From assembly GCA_037447655.1 (NCBI GenBank), contig JBBHKE010001045.1, positions 9,490 through 73,489 of the forward strand: a stretch of 64,000 nucleotides of DNA, in the 5' to 3' direction. Both the position numbers and the translations under genes were made by a program. The notes beneath the pieces were generated by a model. That model was not told where the DNA came from, made no database searches, and saw only the letters and a program-made list of their open reading frames with translations. This document shows, piece after piece, positions 54,661 to 64,000 of this stretch. Position 1 is the first letter of the stretch; every line of letters begins with the position of its first letter. The stretch is from Zygnema cylindricum (Eukaryota; Streptophyta; Zygnematophyceae; Zygnematales; Zygnemataceae).

Positions 54661-56189
54661 AAATGGCCTCTATCATGGAAGCCAATACATGGGAGTTGGT
54701 AGATTGTCCACTAGATAGAAAACCGATAGGATGTAAGTGGGTTTTTAAGCTTAAACCAAACCCTAATAATACCATTGAAAGATATAAGGCTAGGTTGGTT
54801 GCTAAAGGTTATTCTCAAAAAGAATGAATAGACTATGAATAAACCTTTGCACTTGTAGTCAGATTTCCCCTCTGTCAAAATCCTCTTAAGTTTAGCTGAC
54901 GCAAAGGATATGGAAATACATCAAATAGATATTAAAACCGCTTTCTTACACGGAGAGTTAGAAGAATAGATCTACATGAGGGAACTAGAAGGATTCGTGG
55001 AAAGTGGAGAAGAAAGTAAGGTATGCAAACTCATAAAATCACTTCATGGCCTTAAGCAAACCTCACGACAATGGAACATAAAATTGGACGAATTTATGAC
55101 CGGTTTGGGATACATCATAATAATTTTAGATCACTCTATATATCTGTTTGAGGATGAAACTGGTGTGATATTTATTGCTATTTATGTTGATGATTTGTTA
55201 ATCTTAAGCAAGTCCTTAGATAAAATTACCTAACTCAAACAAGATTTGAGAAGTCGGTTTGACATGAAAGATCTTGGCGAAACAAAATACATTTTGGGGA
55301 TTCAAATGGAGAGGGATAGAGGGAATATAGTTAACAGACTTACTCAGAAAGAAGCTATGGGTAATATGCTAGAAAAGTTTCAAATGGAGAAAGCAAATGG
55401 GTGTACCACTCCCATGGATCTTAAGAAAGTATTGGAGGGGAATGAAGAGGGAGGAATATTTATTTTGAATGATGAGATGGATGAGGAAAAAAAGAGGTTT
55501 ATACAAGAAATTCCTTATCGGCAAATTGTAGGCAGTTTAATTTACTTTATGAACCGTACACGTCCGGACATAGCTGCAGATGTAGGTGTTCTTAGTAGAA
55601 GTCTAAATGAACCCAGAAAACGAGACTGGGATGCAACCAAGAGAGCGATGAGATATTTGGTGGGAATAAAAGAATTATGGTTGCACTTGGGAGGGGAGCA
55701 CAGTGATATCACCATATGGTGTGATGCCAGTTAAAGAGATGTGCCTTTAAGACGATGTACAACTAGATATGTGTTGCAAATACGATCTCGTGCATCCTGC
55801 TGGAGTAGCAAACAACAGAAAGTAGTTGCTCAGTCCGCTATGGAGGCTGAGTACATGGCTTCTTGTGTTGCCACTAAAGAATAAATGTGGGTAAAATCTC
55901 CACTCGAAGAACTTGGGCTCATGAAATCTGGGACTCACAATGTCTTTTGTGATAATCAAGTTGATATCTCTATCGCAAGTAATCCAAAACACCATTTCAA
56001 AGCTAAATATATAGATATAAGACTAAGCTTTGTCAGATAAGGTTGAGAATAAAATAATTAAACTGGTTCATAAAAGTGACAAAGAGATGATTACAGACAT
56101 GATGACAAAACCAGTGCGTTCCGCTAAGTTGATTTATTGTAGAGAAAATTGTGGACTTAACTTAAAAGTTGACTAAGAATTAAGGGGAG
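54661..56189 (+). pseudogene. Cop11 RT and RNase H, broken
   Basis: RT begins MASIMEANTWELVDCPL after a stop at 54657. The block at 54976-55233 has SLHGLKQTSRQWN and the intact active site YVDD in IFIAIYVDDLLILSKS. The block at 55246-55734 has DMKDLGETKYILGIQMERD, NRTRPDIAADVGVLSRSL and the RNase H start (IWCDAS, in place of TWSDAS). RNase H continues with stops to MTKPVRSAK near 56118. The polypurine tract precedes the LTR at 56190. Confidence 0.86.
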
Positions 56190-56233
56190 TGTTGAAAAGA
56201 AGTAATTATTATTCACTTTATAATTTAGACTTT

Positions 56234-56264
<31 letters not shown>

Positions 56265-56873
56265 TCACCATGGCTACCCTCATAATCAGAAAGAAATAGG
56301 CAGAACATGTAGACAGACTGAAAGATGACCAAAATGTGTACTTGGGTCGGATTTGATCCTTGATCTGCGGCATACGATGTAGACGTACACCTTATCCATT
56401 AAGGTGTTGACGAAACGATACATATATGTGGTTCGATATTTATATAAAACGCCAATCAACGTCACTTTCACTCTAACATACCAAATTGACAAAACAACAC
56501 ATATAGACAACAGCGCTCGCACACGCGAATCTAACCGTGTAAAATATATGATCTGACGAAAGTTGTCGCCGCCACCAAACCCGAGTGAATCTTTGACGGC
56601 TTTTTGACATACCGGCGCGCTGTGCCACTTGGCGCCACATCATTAGACATTGGAAAAAATAGGAGGAACGATGGCTCCGAAGCTGACAAGGGTCAACCAA
56701 AAGGCCATGTTGTACAATGGCGTACAATAATTACAATCGGCCTGTGAACCTTGTTGTACTATACACTATTTTCATTGGTCTAGGATATAGAAGTAGGTAG
56801 TTCTGAGTAAGAGTTTAAGGACTTAACGTGTTTGAGGCGCCATTGTCCAAGTGACCTTTTGTATTTATAAGGA
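56190..56873 (+). repeat. Cop11 3' LTR, truncated
   Basis: TGTTGAAAAGAAG; aligns with 52628 onward but stops after TTTTGTATTTATA, about 220 bp short. It then joins directly to Cop12 gag. The leader hairpins and gag start are lost. (GA)n at 56229-56264. Confidence 0.85.
56347..56412 (-). other. tRNA-like module in Cop11 3' LTR
   Basis: B-box-like GGATCAAATCC (plus-strand 56349-56359) and A-box side CCTTAATGGATAAGGTG near 56388-56405. Confidence 0.6.
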
Positions 56874-57480
56874 TGATCACAAAATTGATGCATATGTATA
56901 CAAAGGGGGGAAGATGTTAGATTTTTGTAATGAGATCGCAACACTTTTTATGTTGTTAGAGAGTGGTGGACAGGTTGAAACCGAAAAGATGAAGGTTAAC
57001 TGCTTGCTCATGAAGTTACCACATGAGTTTGAGAACATAGTAAACCGTGTGCAGGACTTGTCGGACTCAAGGTGGATATGGAATTCAGTGGTAGGGATGA
57101 TTCTCATTCGGGAGAACACGATTAAATCCGAAGGGGAGGAAAGAGTGGGCAAGCCTTGGCAGCTAAGACCGATTGGAGGAAAAAAGATTCTAGGAAACCG
57201 GTCGGAAATTATCGGGGGGGGGGGGGGGGGGCAGAAAAATTTGACCGACGAGTTCGGACTGAGGGCTCCCAAAGGTTTGTGTTATTTTTGTAAGAAACCA
57301 TGGCACTATATGGCAGAGTCCACTAAGTTAACCAAAATTTGGTTAAAGGAGGGGCAGAATGGTGGACCGCCAAAAGGAAAGTAAAAGGCTCTTGTGACTC
57401 AGGTACACGAAGAGGCGAAGACCAAGGTCAAAATTCCTCGAAAGCAGAAATGTTCTTTCAGAGGTTTGAAAGGTGAATGA
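56874..57480 (+). pseudogene. Cop12 gag, 5' truncated
   Basis: Starts in the UBN2-like core (DAYVYKGGKMLDFCNE and MKLPHEFENIVNRVQDLSDSRW), open to 57384. It continues through a basic region and a G18 run read as poly-Gly, then the zinc knuckle CYFCKKPWHYMAES. The last Cys of CX2CX4HX4C is replaced by Ser. The gag N-terminus, primer-binding site and 5' LTR are absent. Confidence 0.85.
57214..57231 (+). repeat. G18 homopolymer
   Basis: Eighteen consecutive G in the gag frame. Either slippage expansion of Gly codons or an assembly or polymerase artefact. Confidence 0.9.
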
Positions 57481-58850
57481 GGTTGGATTGTGGATTCAGG
57501 TGCCTCTATGCACATGTGTAAGGATATAAACACATGTTCACTAAGATGAGAAAGATTCCCACCGTAGAGATAGAGTATGGGGATGGGAGGGTAATCACTA
57601 CTACTATGGTAGGATCGGTAGATATGAAAGTCTAAGTGGAGGGAAGGACATCCATATTGACATTCTCAGATGTGTTGTTTATTCCAGAGTTAAAGAAAAA
57701 ACTCATCTCAACGTTTGTATTAGATGATAAGGGTTTTGAGACTAGCACTACGAAGGGAACATTTACTGCTACTTTTGAGGAGGAAGTTTATTTCACTGCT
57801 AAAAATGGTAGCCAAAGGATATTTAGGCTTATTTTAAGCCATGAAAAGAAGAAACTTTACTATGTTGGTGTTCATGATATTAAGTTGTGGCATAAGAGGC
57901 TTGGACATGTGCATTTAGATAAGTTAAAAGAAATGAAAAAGATGAGAATAGTGGAAGGAATTCAGTTTGGAGGAAATGAAAACTTGAGTGACTGTAGTGG
58001 TTGTGCTCAAGGTAACGCACACACGTTACCCATCCCAAAGGGAGCCACTTATAAAGGAGAAAAAGCTTTAGACTTGATACACACTGATATTTGGGGGCTG
58101 GCCAAAGTGCCCTCACCCGGTGGTAAAAGATTTATGATGAAAATCACTGACGATTGGTCTTTGTACTCTAGAGGGTATTTTTTGAAAAATATATCAAAAG
58201 CCTTACACGTTTTTAAGGAATATAAGGCATGGAGTGAGAAACTCTATGAAAACCTCTATTAAGAGAGTAAGAAGTGATAATGGGGGAGAGCATATCTCTA
58301 ATCAGTTTGAGGATTTTATGAGAGAAGATGGGATGCAACACCAAAAGACAGTTTTTGAAAATCCTGAGCAAAAAGGTGTAGCCGAGAGGTTAAATAGAAC
58401 ACTAAGTGATAGTGCTAGGAGTATGCTGTCAGTTAAGAAGATAAGAAAGAGATTTTGGGTTGAAGCTATGAACTGTGCAAATTATCTCAAAAATAGAGTT
58501 ATTACTTCGATAGTAAAAGGCCAAACACCTTATGAGAGATGGACGGGCCGAAAACTATATAATTCACACTTAAAGGTTTTCGGTAGTCATCTATTCAACT
58601 TAGACAAAGATCGGTCAAATTGGACGTTAGATCCAAAAGGAAAATCAAAATATATGTTAGGATATGATGAATATGTAAAGGAATATAAAGTCTATGATCT
58701 CACAAGAGAAGATATAATCCTAGTGAAGCATGTAGTGGACATAGATGAAGGGAAATTTATCTTCGCATTAAGCATACAAAGACAGTTGAAATCAAATTTG
58801 AGTCAGAAAATTGCGATGACTTTGAGCTTCCTATCTATCTAAGTTTTCGA
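57481..58850 (+). pseudogene. Cop12 protease and integrase, mildly broken
   Basis: The protease keeps WIVDSGASMHMC at about 57484. After a frameshift near 57530 and a stop near 57634, the block at 57636-58262 holds the integrase zinc domain (WHKRLGHVHLDKL and CSGCAQGNAHTLP) and HTDIWGLAKVP. A frameshift at about 58240 leads to the block at 58234-58842. That block has RVRSDNGGEHISNQFEDF, the catalytic Glu in KGVAERLNRTLSDSARSML, TPYERWTGRK and YMLGYDEYVKEYKVYD. It is one of the better preserved old copies. Confidence 0.87.
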
Positions 58851-60679
58851 GAAGATGCTATAAGTACAGATTTGATCGAAGAGGACTCACCAGTGAAACC
58901 CCTAGTAGCAATTCCAATCGAAGCGAAAGACGTGGTGGAAATAGACTCGAAATTGAGGGATATGGGCGAAGTCGAAACTGTTCGGAAGAATCCACAAGAA
59001 CCATTTATTCCGACAACATAGTTTGAAGGAGGAAGAAAAAGCAGCAAAAGATTGCAAGAGAGACATGTTAACATCAAGGTAACTAAACTTTCTCACCTTG
59101 ATAAACCTCAAACTTATAATGAGGCAATGAGCTGTCCTGAAAGGAACCGGTGGAAAATAGCCATTACTAAGGAGATGGCTTCAATTATGGCGGCCAATAC
59201 CTGGGAATTGATGGACTCTCCTCCTGACACAAAAACCAATTCGGTGTAATTAGGTATTTAAACTGAAACTCAACCCTGATAAATTGAGCGTTACAAGGCT
59301 CGGTTAGTGGCGAAAGGATTTACCCAAAAAGAGGGAATTGACTATGAGGAGACATTTCCCTCGGTTGTCAAATTTCCCTCCGTTCGGATAATTCTTTGTA
59401 TGGCGACAATAGAAGATATGGAAATACATCAGATGGACATCAAGACGGCCTTCCTACATGGAGATTTGGAAGAGGAGATTTTTATGCGAAAGCCCGAAGG
59501 ATTTGTGGACCAAAGAGAGAAGAGCAATGTATGTCGATTAATCAAATCTTTGTATGGGCTGAAACAAGTGCCGCGGCAATGGAATAAGAAAATCCATGAG
59601 TTTCTTACGAGTTTGTGATATATTCGGATCAGCTCATATCACTCAATTTATTTGTTTGAAGATGACGAAGGAATTATTTTCATTGCAATTTATGTTGATG
59701 ATTTACTAGTTTTAAGTAAATCTATGGATATAATAAGTAAGTTGAAAAATGATTTAAAATAAAAATTTGAGATAAAGGATATGGGAGAAGCAAGGTATAT
59801 TTTAGGAATTCAGGTAGAGGGAGTCAAAGATAGAAAGATAATAAGATTAACTCAGAAGGAGGCCATTCAAACCATGTTAGTAAGATTCCAAATGGACAAT
59901 GATAATAGTCGTACCAATCCAATAAAACTAAAGAAAGGAAGTGAGGGGAGTTTGGAAGATGGAGTTATAATCTTGGATGATGACTTAGGCCCATAAGAGA
60001 AAAGATTTATGTAAACAATCCTTTATAGACAAGTAGTGGGCAACCTAATATATTTTATGAATTGTACCCGACCAAACGTAGGCGCAGTGGCAGGAGTTCT
60101 AAGTAGGAGTCCGAATGCTCCAACTAAACACAATTGGGAGGCAGCTAAGAGGGTCCTTAGAAATCTCATAGGGAATAGAGATCCATGGTTGCATTTGGGT
60201 GGGAAAAATACTGACATCACCACTTGAGGTGATGCCAGCTATGGGGATGCTCCTATGAGAAGATTCACGTCTGGGTATGTATTGTATGTGGGGCATCAAG
60301 CAACAAAAGGTCATTGCTCAGTCCACCATGGAGGCTGAGTATATAGCCTCTTGCTTTGCTGTAAAATAATTAATATGGGTCGAGTCCTTGCTTGGTGAGC
60401 TTGGTCATCTTAAGAGTGGTGTCCAGAAAGTGTTTCGTGATAATCAGGCAACCATTGCAATTTTTGCGAATCCTAAACATCACTTTAAAGCAAAAAATAT
60501 GGACATTAGACTTAGCTTTGTTAGGGAGAAAGTAAAAAACAGGATAATTAGTTTAGAGTATAGACTAGATAGTGAGATGGTAGCAAATATGATGACAAAA
60601 CCTGTGCCTTCCCCTAAACTATTTTTTTGTATGGAGTAGTGTGGTCTTAGATTTAAAAGTGACTAGAAAATAAGGGGAG
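58851..60679 (+). pseudogene. Cop12 RT and RNase H, broken
   Basis: Linker at 58850-59050. RT blocks at 59052-59249 and 59307-59618: AKGFTQKEGIDYEETFPSV, HQMDIKTAFLHGDLEEE and SLYGLKQVPRQWN. The active site FIAIYVDDLLVLSKS is near 59680-59720 after a stop. The block at 59781-59996 holds LTQKEAIQTMLVRF. RNase H at 60036-60639 holds NCTRPN, TWGDASYGD-like after a stop, and FRDNQATIAIFANPKHHFKAK, where CDNQ has become RDNQ. Confidence 0.86.
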
Positions 60680-60896
60680 TGTAGAAATTAATGGTTGATG
60701 TTAGTATTTTCTAGGTCTTTAACTGTATAAATAATGCAAAAAATAAGTAGAGGCAGTCTGCCTCTAACTCCTCTCTTTAACTCCCACACTTGTCGTAGTC
60801 ACTGAAGATTCGAGGGGGAACTAGAGCCATGGCTGCCTATGTTGTCTCAAGAGAGACAGGCAATAGTTTGGTAGGTTTACGAAAAGGGAACTTGAC

Positions 60897-60976
60897 GGAC
60901 CCATGATTTGAACCTGGTACCTGCCGCCAGTCAAGTTACTTAGTAGCCGTTAGCCTTATCCTATAAGTTAAGGACC
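60897..60976 (-). other. tRNA-like module in Cop12 3' LTR
   Basis: B-box-like GGTTCAAATCA (plus-strand 60904-60914) and A-box side AGGATAAGGCTAACGGCTA near 60946-60964. Confidence 0.62.
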
Positions 60977-61537
60977 AATGCTGAAGTATATAGGGTTTGA
61001 CAAATATATAAATAGTTACAAATAAACTAATTCGTTTAACGTGAAATAGATACGTAGTGCATAGATACAGTTATATATAGTACGAAGTACGGTATGATGA
61101 CGAAACGGATACTGCGCATTTGTTTCAACAGCAAAACAACTACCGCGCATCTAGTTTCGATGACTACAATTGAAAGGCGATTCTGATCGAACGGCCGCGA
61201 TAGATGCCGAGATTGCAGGATAGGTTTTTGGCGTTTTTCGGTCACCACCATGTCAATTAACAAATGGCAGAACCACATTGGCTTGCGGCATCTCCATGGA
61301 TTATAGGAACGAATCCGGATGTACCATGTGTCGACTTTTGGCCATGTCGTACGATGGTCGTACAAAAAGTACACTGGCACTTGTACCTTTATGTACGATA
61401 CAGTACTGCGATTGGTGTCTTACGTCAGTAGAAAGGGATTAGAGAGGAAAATATGACTTAGAAAAATTAAGAAGGTAGCCGCCTCTCTCCGAGAGAACTC
61501 CAGTACAAAAGGTCATCTTTGACCATTCATAACTTAT

Positions 61538-61589
61538 TGCTCAGGGGAGCAAATTCAAAGATTCTTTTTGCTATCGACTCAGGGGAGTC
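61538..61589 (+). other. leader hairpin pair, Cop12
   Basis: TGCTC-AGGG-GAGCA (61538-61551) and GACTC-AGGG-GAGTC (61576-61589). Confidence 0.65.
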
Positions 61590-61734
61590 TTGCCTTCACA
61601 CGGGTGGAGGTGGTCAGAGTTTTAGTCTGCCAGGGTGGTACTTATTCTTACTGAAACACAAAGGGGCCAGGGTTATCCTAGGGGCTTTGTGTGAGCTACC
61701 CATTTTGAGGACCTATGGAGGTCTCAGAATTGCA

Positions 61735-62070
61735 CGTCTTGTCGTTCAAACCTTTAAGCCCGGTAAGATAAAAAAGTCTTACAAAAGACAGAGAGGGAGG
61801 AAGTTAAAATAACGGGAGATGGATATGGCATAGGGCGATAAGAGAGTGGGACGGTGAGGGAAACGGAGAGGGAATGAGGCGAGAAGTACATAGAGTGGGA
61901 GAGAGGAGGGGAAAGATATTGAGTAAGCGAGGGAGAGAGAGGGTGAGAAGGGGATGGGGAAAAAGCAGTATAAACAACACACATCCCCAAAATTATTATT
62001 TTTGTTGTGGAATACAACGTAGAATGAGGGAGATAATAACATCAATATTTAAGAGGAAAAATACACATAG
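61735..62070. repeat. GA-rich tract and spacer
   Basis: Irregular purine-rich sequence (61780-61960), then AT-rich DNA to the transposase remnant. Open frames on either strand are low-complexity artefacts. Confidence 0.75.
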
Positions 62071-62079
62071 GGAATGAAA

Positions 62080-62899
62080 CAAACTTGGTATGTCATTTTG
62101 GATGCTTTTTATCGGGTAACTACAGAGCATGTTGGTGAGGATTAACATAGGATTTTCAATTCGGGCATTCACTCTTTCGTGAGTCGAACCATCAAAGTCA
62201 TCAACTCTCCGCCTCCCGCAACGTCTACGTAATTAACCACCTCGTCCCCGCGAAAACCCAACGTCTTTTTGTTATCCATATTTAAAATGATGTGGGTCTC
62301 GTCCATGTTTTCGACTAGATCCCCGTTGTAGCGACCTAGTATCAGAATAACACATACAAATGTAAAAAAAAAACAACACAAGTACGTATTATGGTAAGGG
62401 CATCAATCCATATAACATATATTACAACACAAAGCAATGAATTGTAGAAAAATATAAAGCTTACCTGATAGAAATCCTCGTTTTAACACTCCCACGTGGT
62501 ACGCTACAGTTTTTTCGATGTACTCCTCCTTCTCTAGGCTTAATTGTAATTTTCCTTTTTGGGCCCTAATCACAATATTGTGTTTTCCGCAAAATCGTTG
62601 AGTCCAACGTTTAGTCATTTTGATGTTCATCACGTTACCTTTTTTGTCGAGAAATAGACTCTTATTATCCTCCTTCATACGTTTAATGATATGAATTTCC
62701 ATGGTCGCCACAATAGTTTGAGACATTTTCATACCTGCGTTCACCGCTGTGACCCACGGAAATTCCTTCCTCCCCCTACCCGGCAGTGCGTTTGTCACCA
62801 CCACACTTCTTCTTCCAAATCTCGCAGTGTGTGTCGTCGCCCATATGCTTCTCAGTGTCGAAACCTTGCCCTTCCACCACCGACTTGCCTTTTGGTATT
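62080..62899 (-). pseudogene. pogo/Tigger-like (DDE_1) transposase fragment with intron
   Basis: Exon at 62465-62899, preceded by a good acceptor (pyrimidine run, then TTGTAG). It reads through RWWKGKVSTLRSIW, TKRWTQRFCGKHNIVIRAQ and EYIEKTVAYHVGVLKRGF. A 129-bp intron (62336-62464, GTAAGC to TACTAG) follows. The next exon reads YNGDLVENMDETHIILNMDN and KTLGFRGDEVVNYVDVAGGG, then LMTLMVRLTKE and a stop at 62169. MDET is the first catalytic Asp motif of pogo-type DDE transposases. Beyond a frameshift, similar coding (RIENPMLILTN and YPIKSIQNDIP) continues to about 62080. The remaining DDE residues and the upstream exons are missing. A domesticated host protein is possible but unlikely given the frameshift. 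Confidence 0.68.
62336..62464 (-). other. intron in transposase
   Basis: On the minus strand, GTAAGC donor and ATACTAG acceptor; splicing joins FLSG to RYNGDLVEN in frame. Confidence 0.65.
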
Positions 62900-63292
62900 C
62901 TACAACGAGAGGAAAGGAAAAAAAAACAAGAACATGTCACTCCTAATTCATATAGGAAAATGTATATTTTACTAAGAAAAAATAGTTCAACGACGAGTAG
63001 CAGTCGTCGCTAAATTCAGCGACAAATGTTGGTCGTCATTCGTTTAGGTATTCGGTGCCATTTCAAAATTGAGCGACGACAAAAAGTCGTTTCTTGTTTA
63101 GGTAACGGATGCCTATACAAGATTCAGCAACGAGAGAAAGTCATCGCTGGTTAAGCAAGGAGGTGAAGTCGTAGCTATGTCAAACAAACCACAAGAGAAA
63201 CCAAAAAAACAAAATGAGTAAGTGAATGGGTGAAAGATGGCAAGTGATAGAGTGGAGGAGGAGTTAATTTTGTCGGAGTCAAAAATACATGC
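62900..63292. other. non-coding DNA with CGACGA hairpin repeats
   Basis: At 62990-63180 four imperfect units occur: ACGACGAG/TCGTCGCT, GCGACGAC/GTCGTT, AGCAACGA/TCATCGCT and AGGTGAAGTCGTAGC. Each is a short inverted repeat, about 50-60 bp apart. No gene seen. It could be the subterminal region of a DNA transposon. Confidence 0.45.
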
Positions 63293-63969
63293 AAACTACC
63301 GCATATTCTTTTTTGACAACTCCAGTGTGAGCCTCATCAAGTGCTCACGATCCGCTCTCATTTGTTCTTGTTGGGCCGCTACTTGTTGAGTGAGTGCCGC
63401 GATTATTAGTAGAAAATCCTCTCCTCTCGATGGTGAGGGGGGCCTAATCGACGGCGAAACCTTTTGTATTTCCCATAAACGATAGCGTCGCACAATAACA
63501 TTGGCAAAACTTTTGCAATATCATCGTACGAGCATCTCGGAGAGGGAGTACCTCGGGAGTTACTCGACGATATTTTATGATGTTGTAAAGCCGGGTATCC
63601 TAGGAATGATGATGACGTAACACTCCGGAACATTAACCCAAAAACCGTTCTCCCAATAAACAACCCAAGTTAGCCGGGGATCAGCCGGATCAAATTTTCT
63701 TATGTGGGCAAAGGTTGAGCCTCGGTCCTCAAGCGCGATAAAAAGCCATGTTGGATGTGCGGTGGCATCGAGGGGGATGTCGAGAATTTGCGGAAAGTGA
63801 TTCGTGTCCGGGTGTAGGGGCCGAGGTTCACCATACCGCCAATGTTCCGGCCATTCAGTAACCAGAAGATAATTTTCGGGTCAAAGCACAAAACTGTCCA
63901 TTTCCTCCTCTCTCGTGGGAGGAGGAAAATACCAATCCGGATGATCAACCGGGTATGGAGGTTGTTAAA
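63293..63969 (-). pseudogene. unrecognised broken ORF
   Basis: On the minus strand a frame runs from about 63969 to 63577 with one internal stop. It includes PVDHPDWYFPPPTREEEMDS, VTEWPEHWRYGEPRPLHP, HPTWLFIALEDRGSTFAHIR and WVVYWENGFWVNVPE. In another frame, 63296-63493, follows a C-terminal segment AALTQQVAAQQEQMRADREH and LMRLTLELSKKNMR, likely a coiled coil. I do not recognise the family. Its upstream end is cut by an LTR starting at 63963. It may be an accessory ORF of the transposon carrying the pogo-like transposase, which lies downstream on the same strand. Confidence 0.45.
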
Positions 63970-64000
63970 ATTTATGTATTTTCTAGGTCTATATTGGAAA
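63963..64000 (+). repeat. start of another LTR
   Basis: TGTTAAAATTTATGTATTTT followed by CTAGGTCTATATTGG matches the first bases of the SL1, SL4 and SL7 LTR type. Truncated by the window end. Confidence 0.75.

Larger units (their letters stand above)
60680..61734 (+). repeat. Cop12 3' LTR
   Basis: TGTAGAAATTAATGG to CAGAATTGCA, 1055 bp, same family as SL1. It holds ACTTGTCGTAGTCACTGA near 60789, AGCCATGGCTGCC near 60827 and a telo-box-like TATAGGGTTT near 60987. GACTTAG lies near 61452, and the gag start ATG, then GAGGTCTCAGAATTGCA, at the end. Confidence 0.9.

Noticed and set aside
61754-62045. Pro/Ser/Leu-rich ORFs
   Set aside because: Low-complexity purine tract read on the opposite strand.

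Overview
Transposon-dominated eukaryotic DNA, most likely from a land plant or other streptophyte nuclear genome. I recognise no host gene. Almost all of the window is Ty1/copia LTR retrotransposons in different states of decay, inserted into each other. The plant inference rests on the polyprotein motifs, on G-box (CACGTG) and telo-box-like (AAACCCTA) words in the LTRs, and on a primer-binding site that extends into the anticodon stem of the plant-type initiator tRNA (tRNA recalled from memory). The species cannot be told.

Names used here: Cop1 to Cop12 are copia elements from left to right, SL1 to SL9 are solo LTRs. Layout: (1) 144-9219, Cop1 (minus), split by a nest of solo LTRs (SL1 contains SL2, which contains SL3), each with its own 5-bp target-site duplication (TSD). 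(2) 9220-10863, an LTR scrap, a GA-rich tract, SL4 and a spacer. (3) 10864-24601, Cop2 (minus), split by full-length Cop3 in its gag zinc knuckle; Cop3 itself carries SL5. (4) 24602-25496, about 0.9 kb of unassigned DNA. (5) 25497-30197, 5' part of Cop4 (plus) with SL6. (6) 30198-43894, minus-strand nest: Cop5 LTR (holding SL7), Cop6, the intact young Cop7 (32980-38548) inside the 3' LTR of Cop6, and a Cop8 remnant. (7) 43895-45636, recombined LTR pieces. (8) 45637-61734, a plus-strand series Cop9 to Cop12, each missing part of its 5' half. (9) 61735-64000, GA-rich DNA, a broken pogo/Tigger-like transposase with a spliceosomal intron, an unrecognised broken ORF, and the first bases of another LTR.

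Cop7 is the only element with an uninterrupted polyprotein (gag, protease, integrase, reverse transcriptase, RNase H). Its LTRs differ by one substitution and one indel. It could in principle be autonomous, and could act in trans on relatives.

The most interesting content is a shared, unusual design in the whole group. The gag start codon lies inside the LTR. The LTR ends in CA, which with the first G of the primer-binding site forms a Gln codon. The primer-binding site matches the anticodon arm of initiator tRNA-Met (a half-tRNA primer) and is itself gag coding sequence. Most LTRs also carry an antisense tRNA-like module with A-box and B-box sequences, and a pair of hairpins in the transcribed leader whose stems covary between copies.
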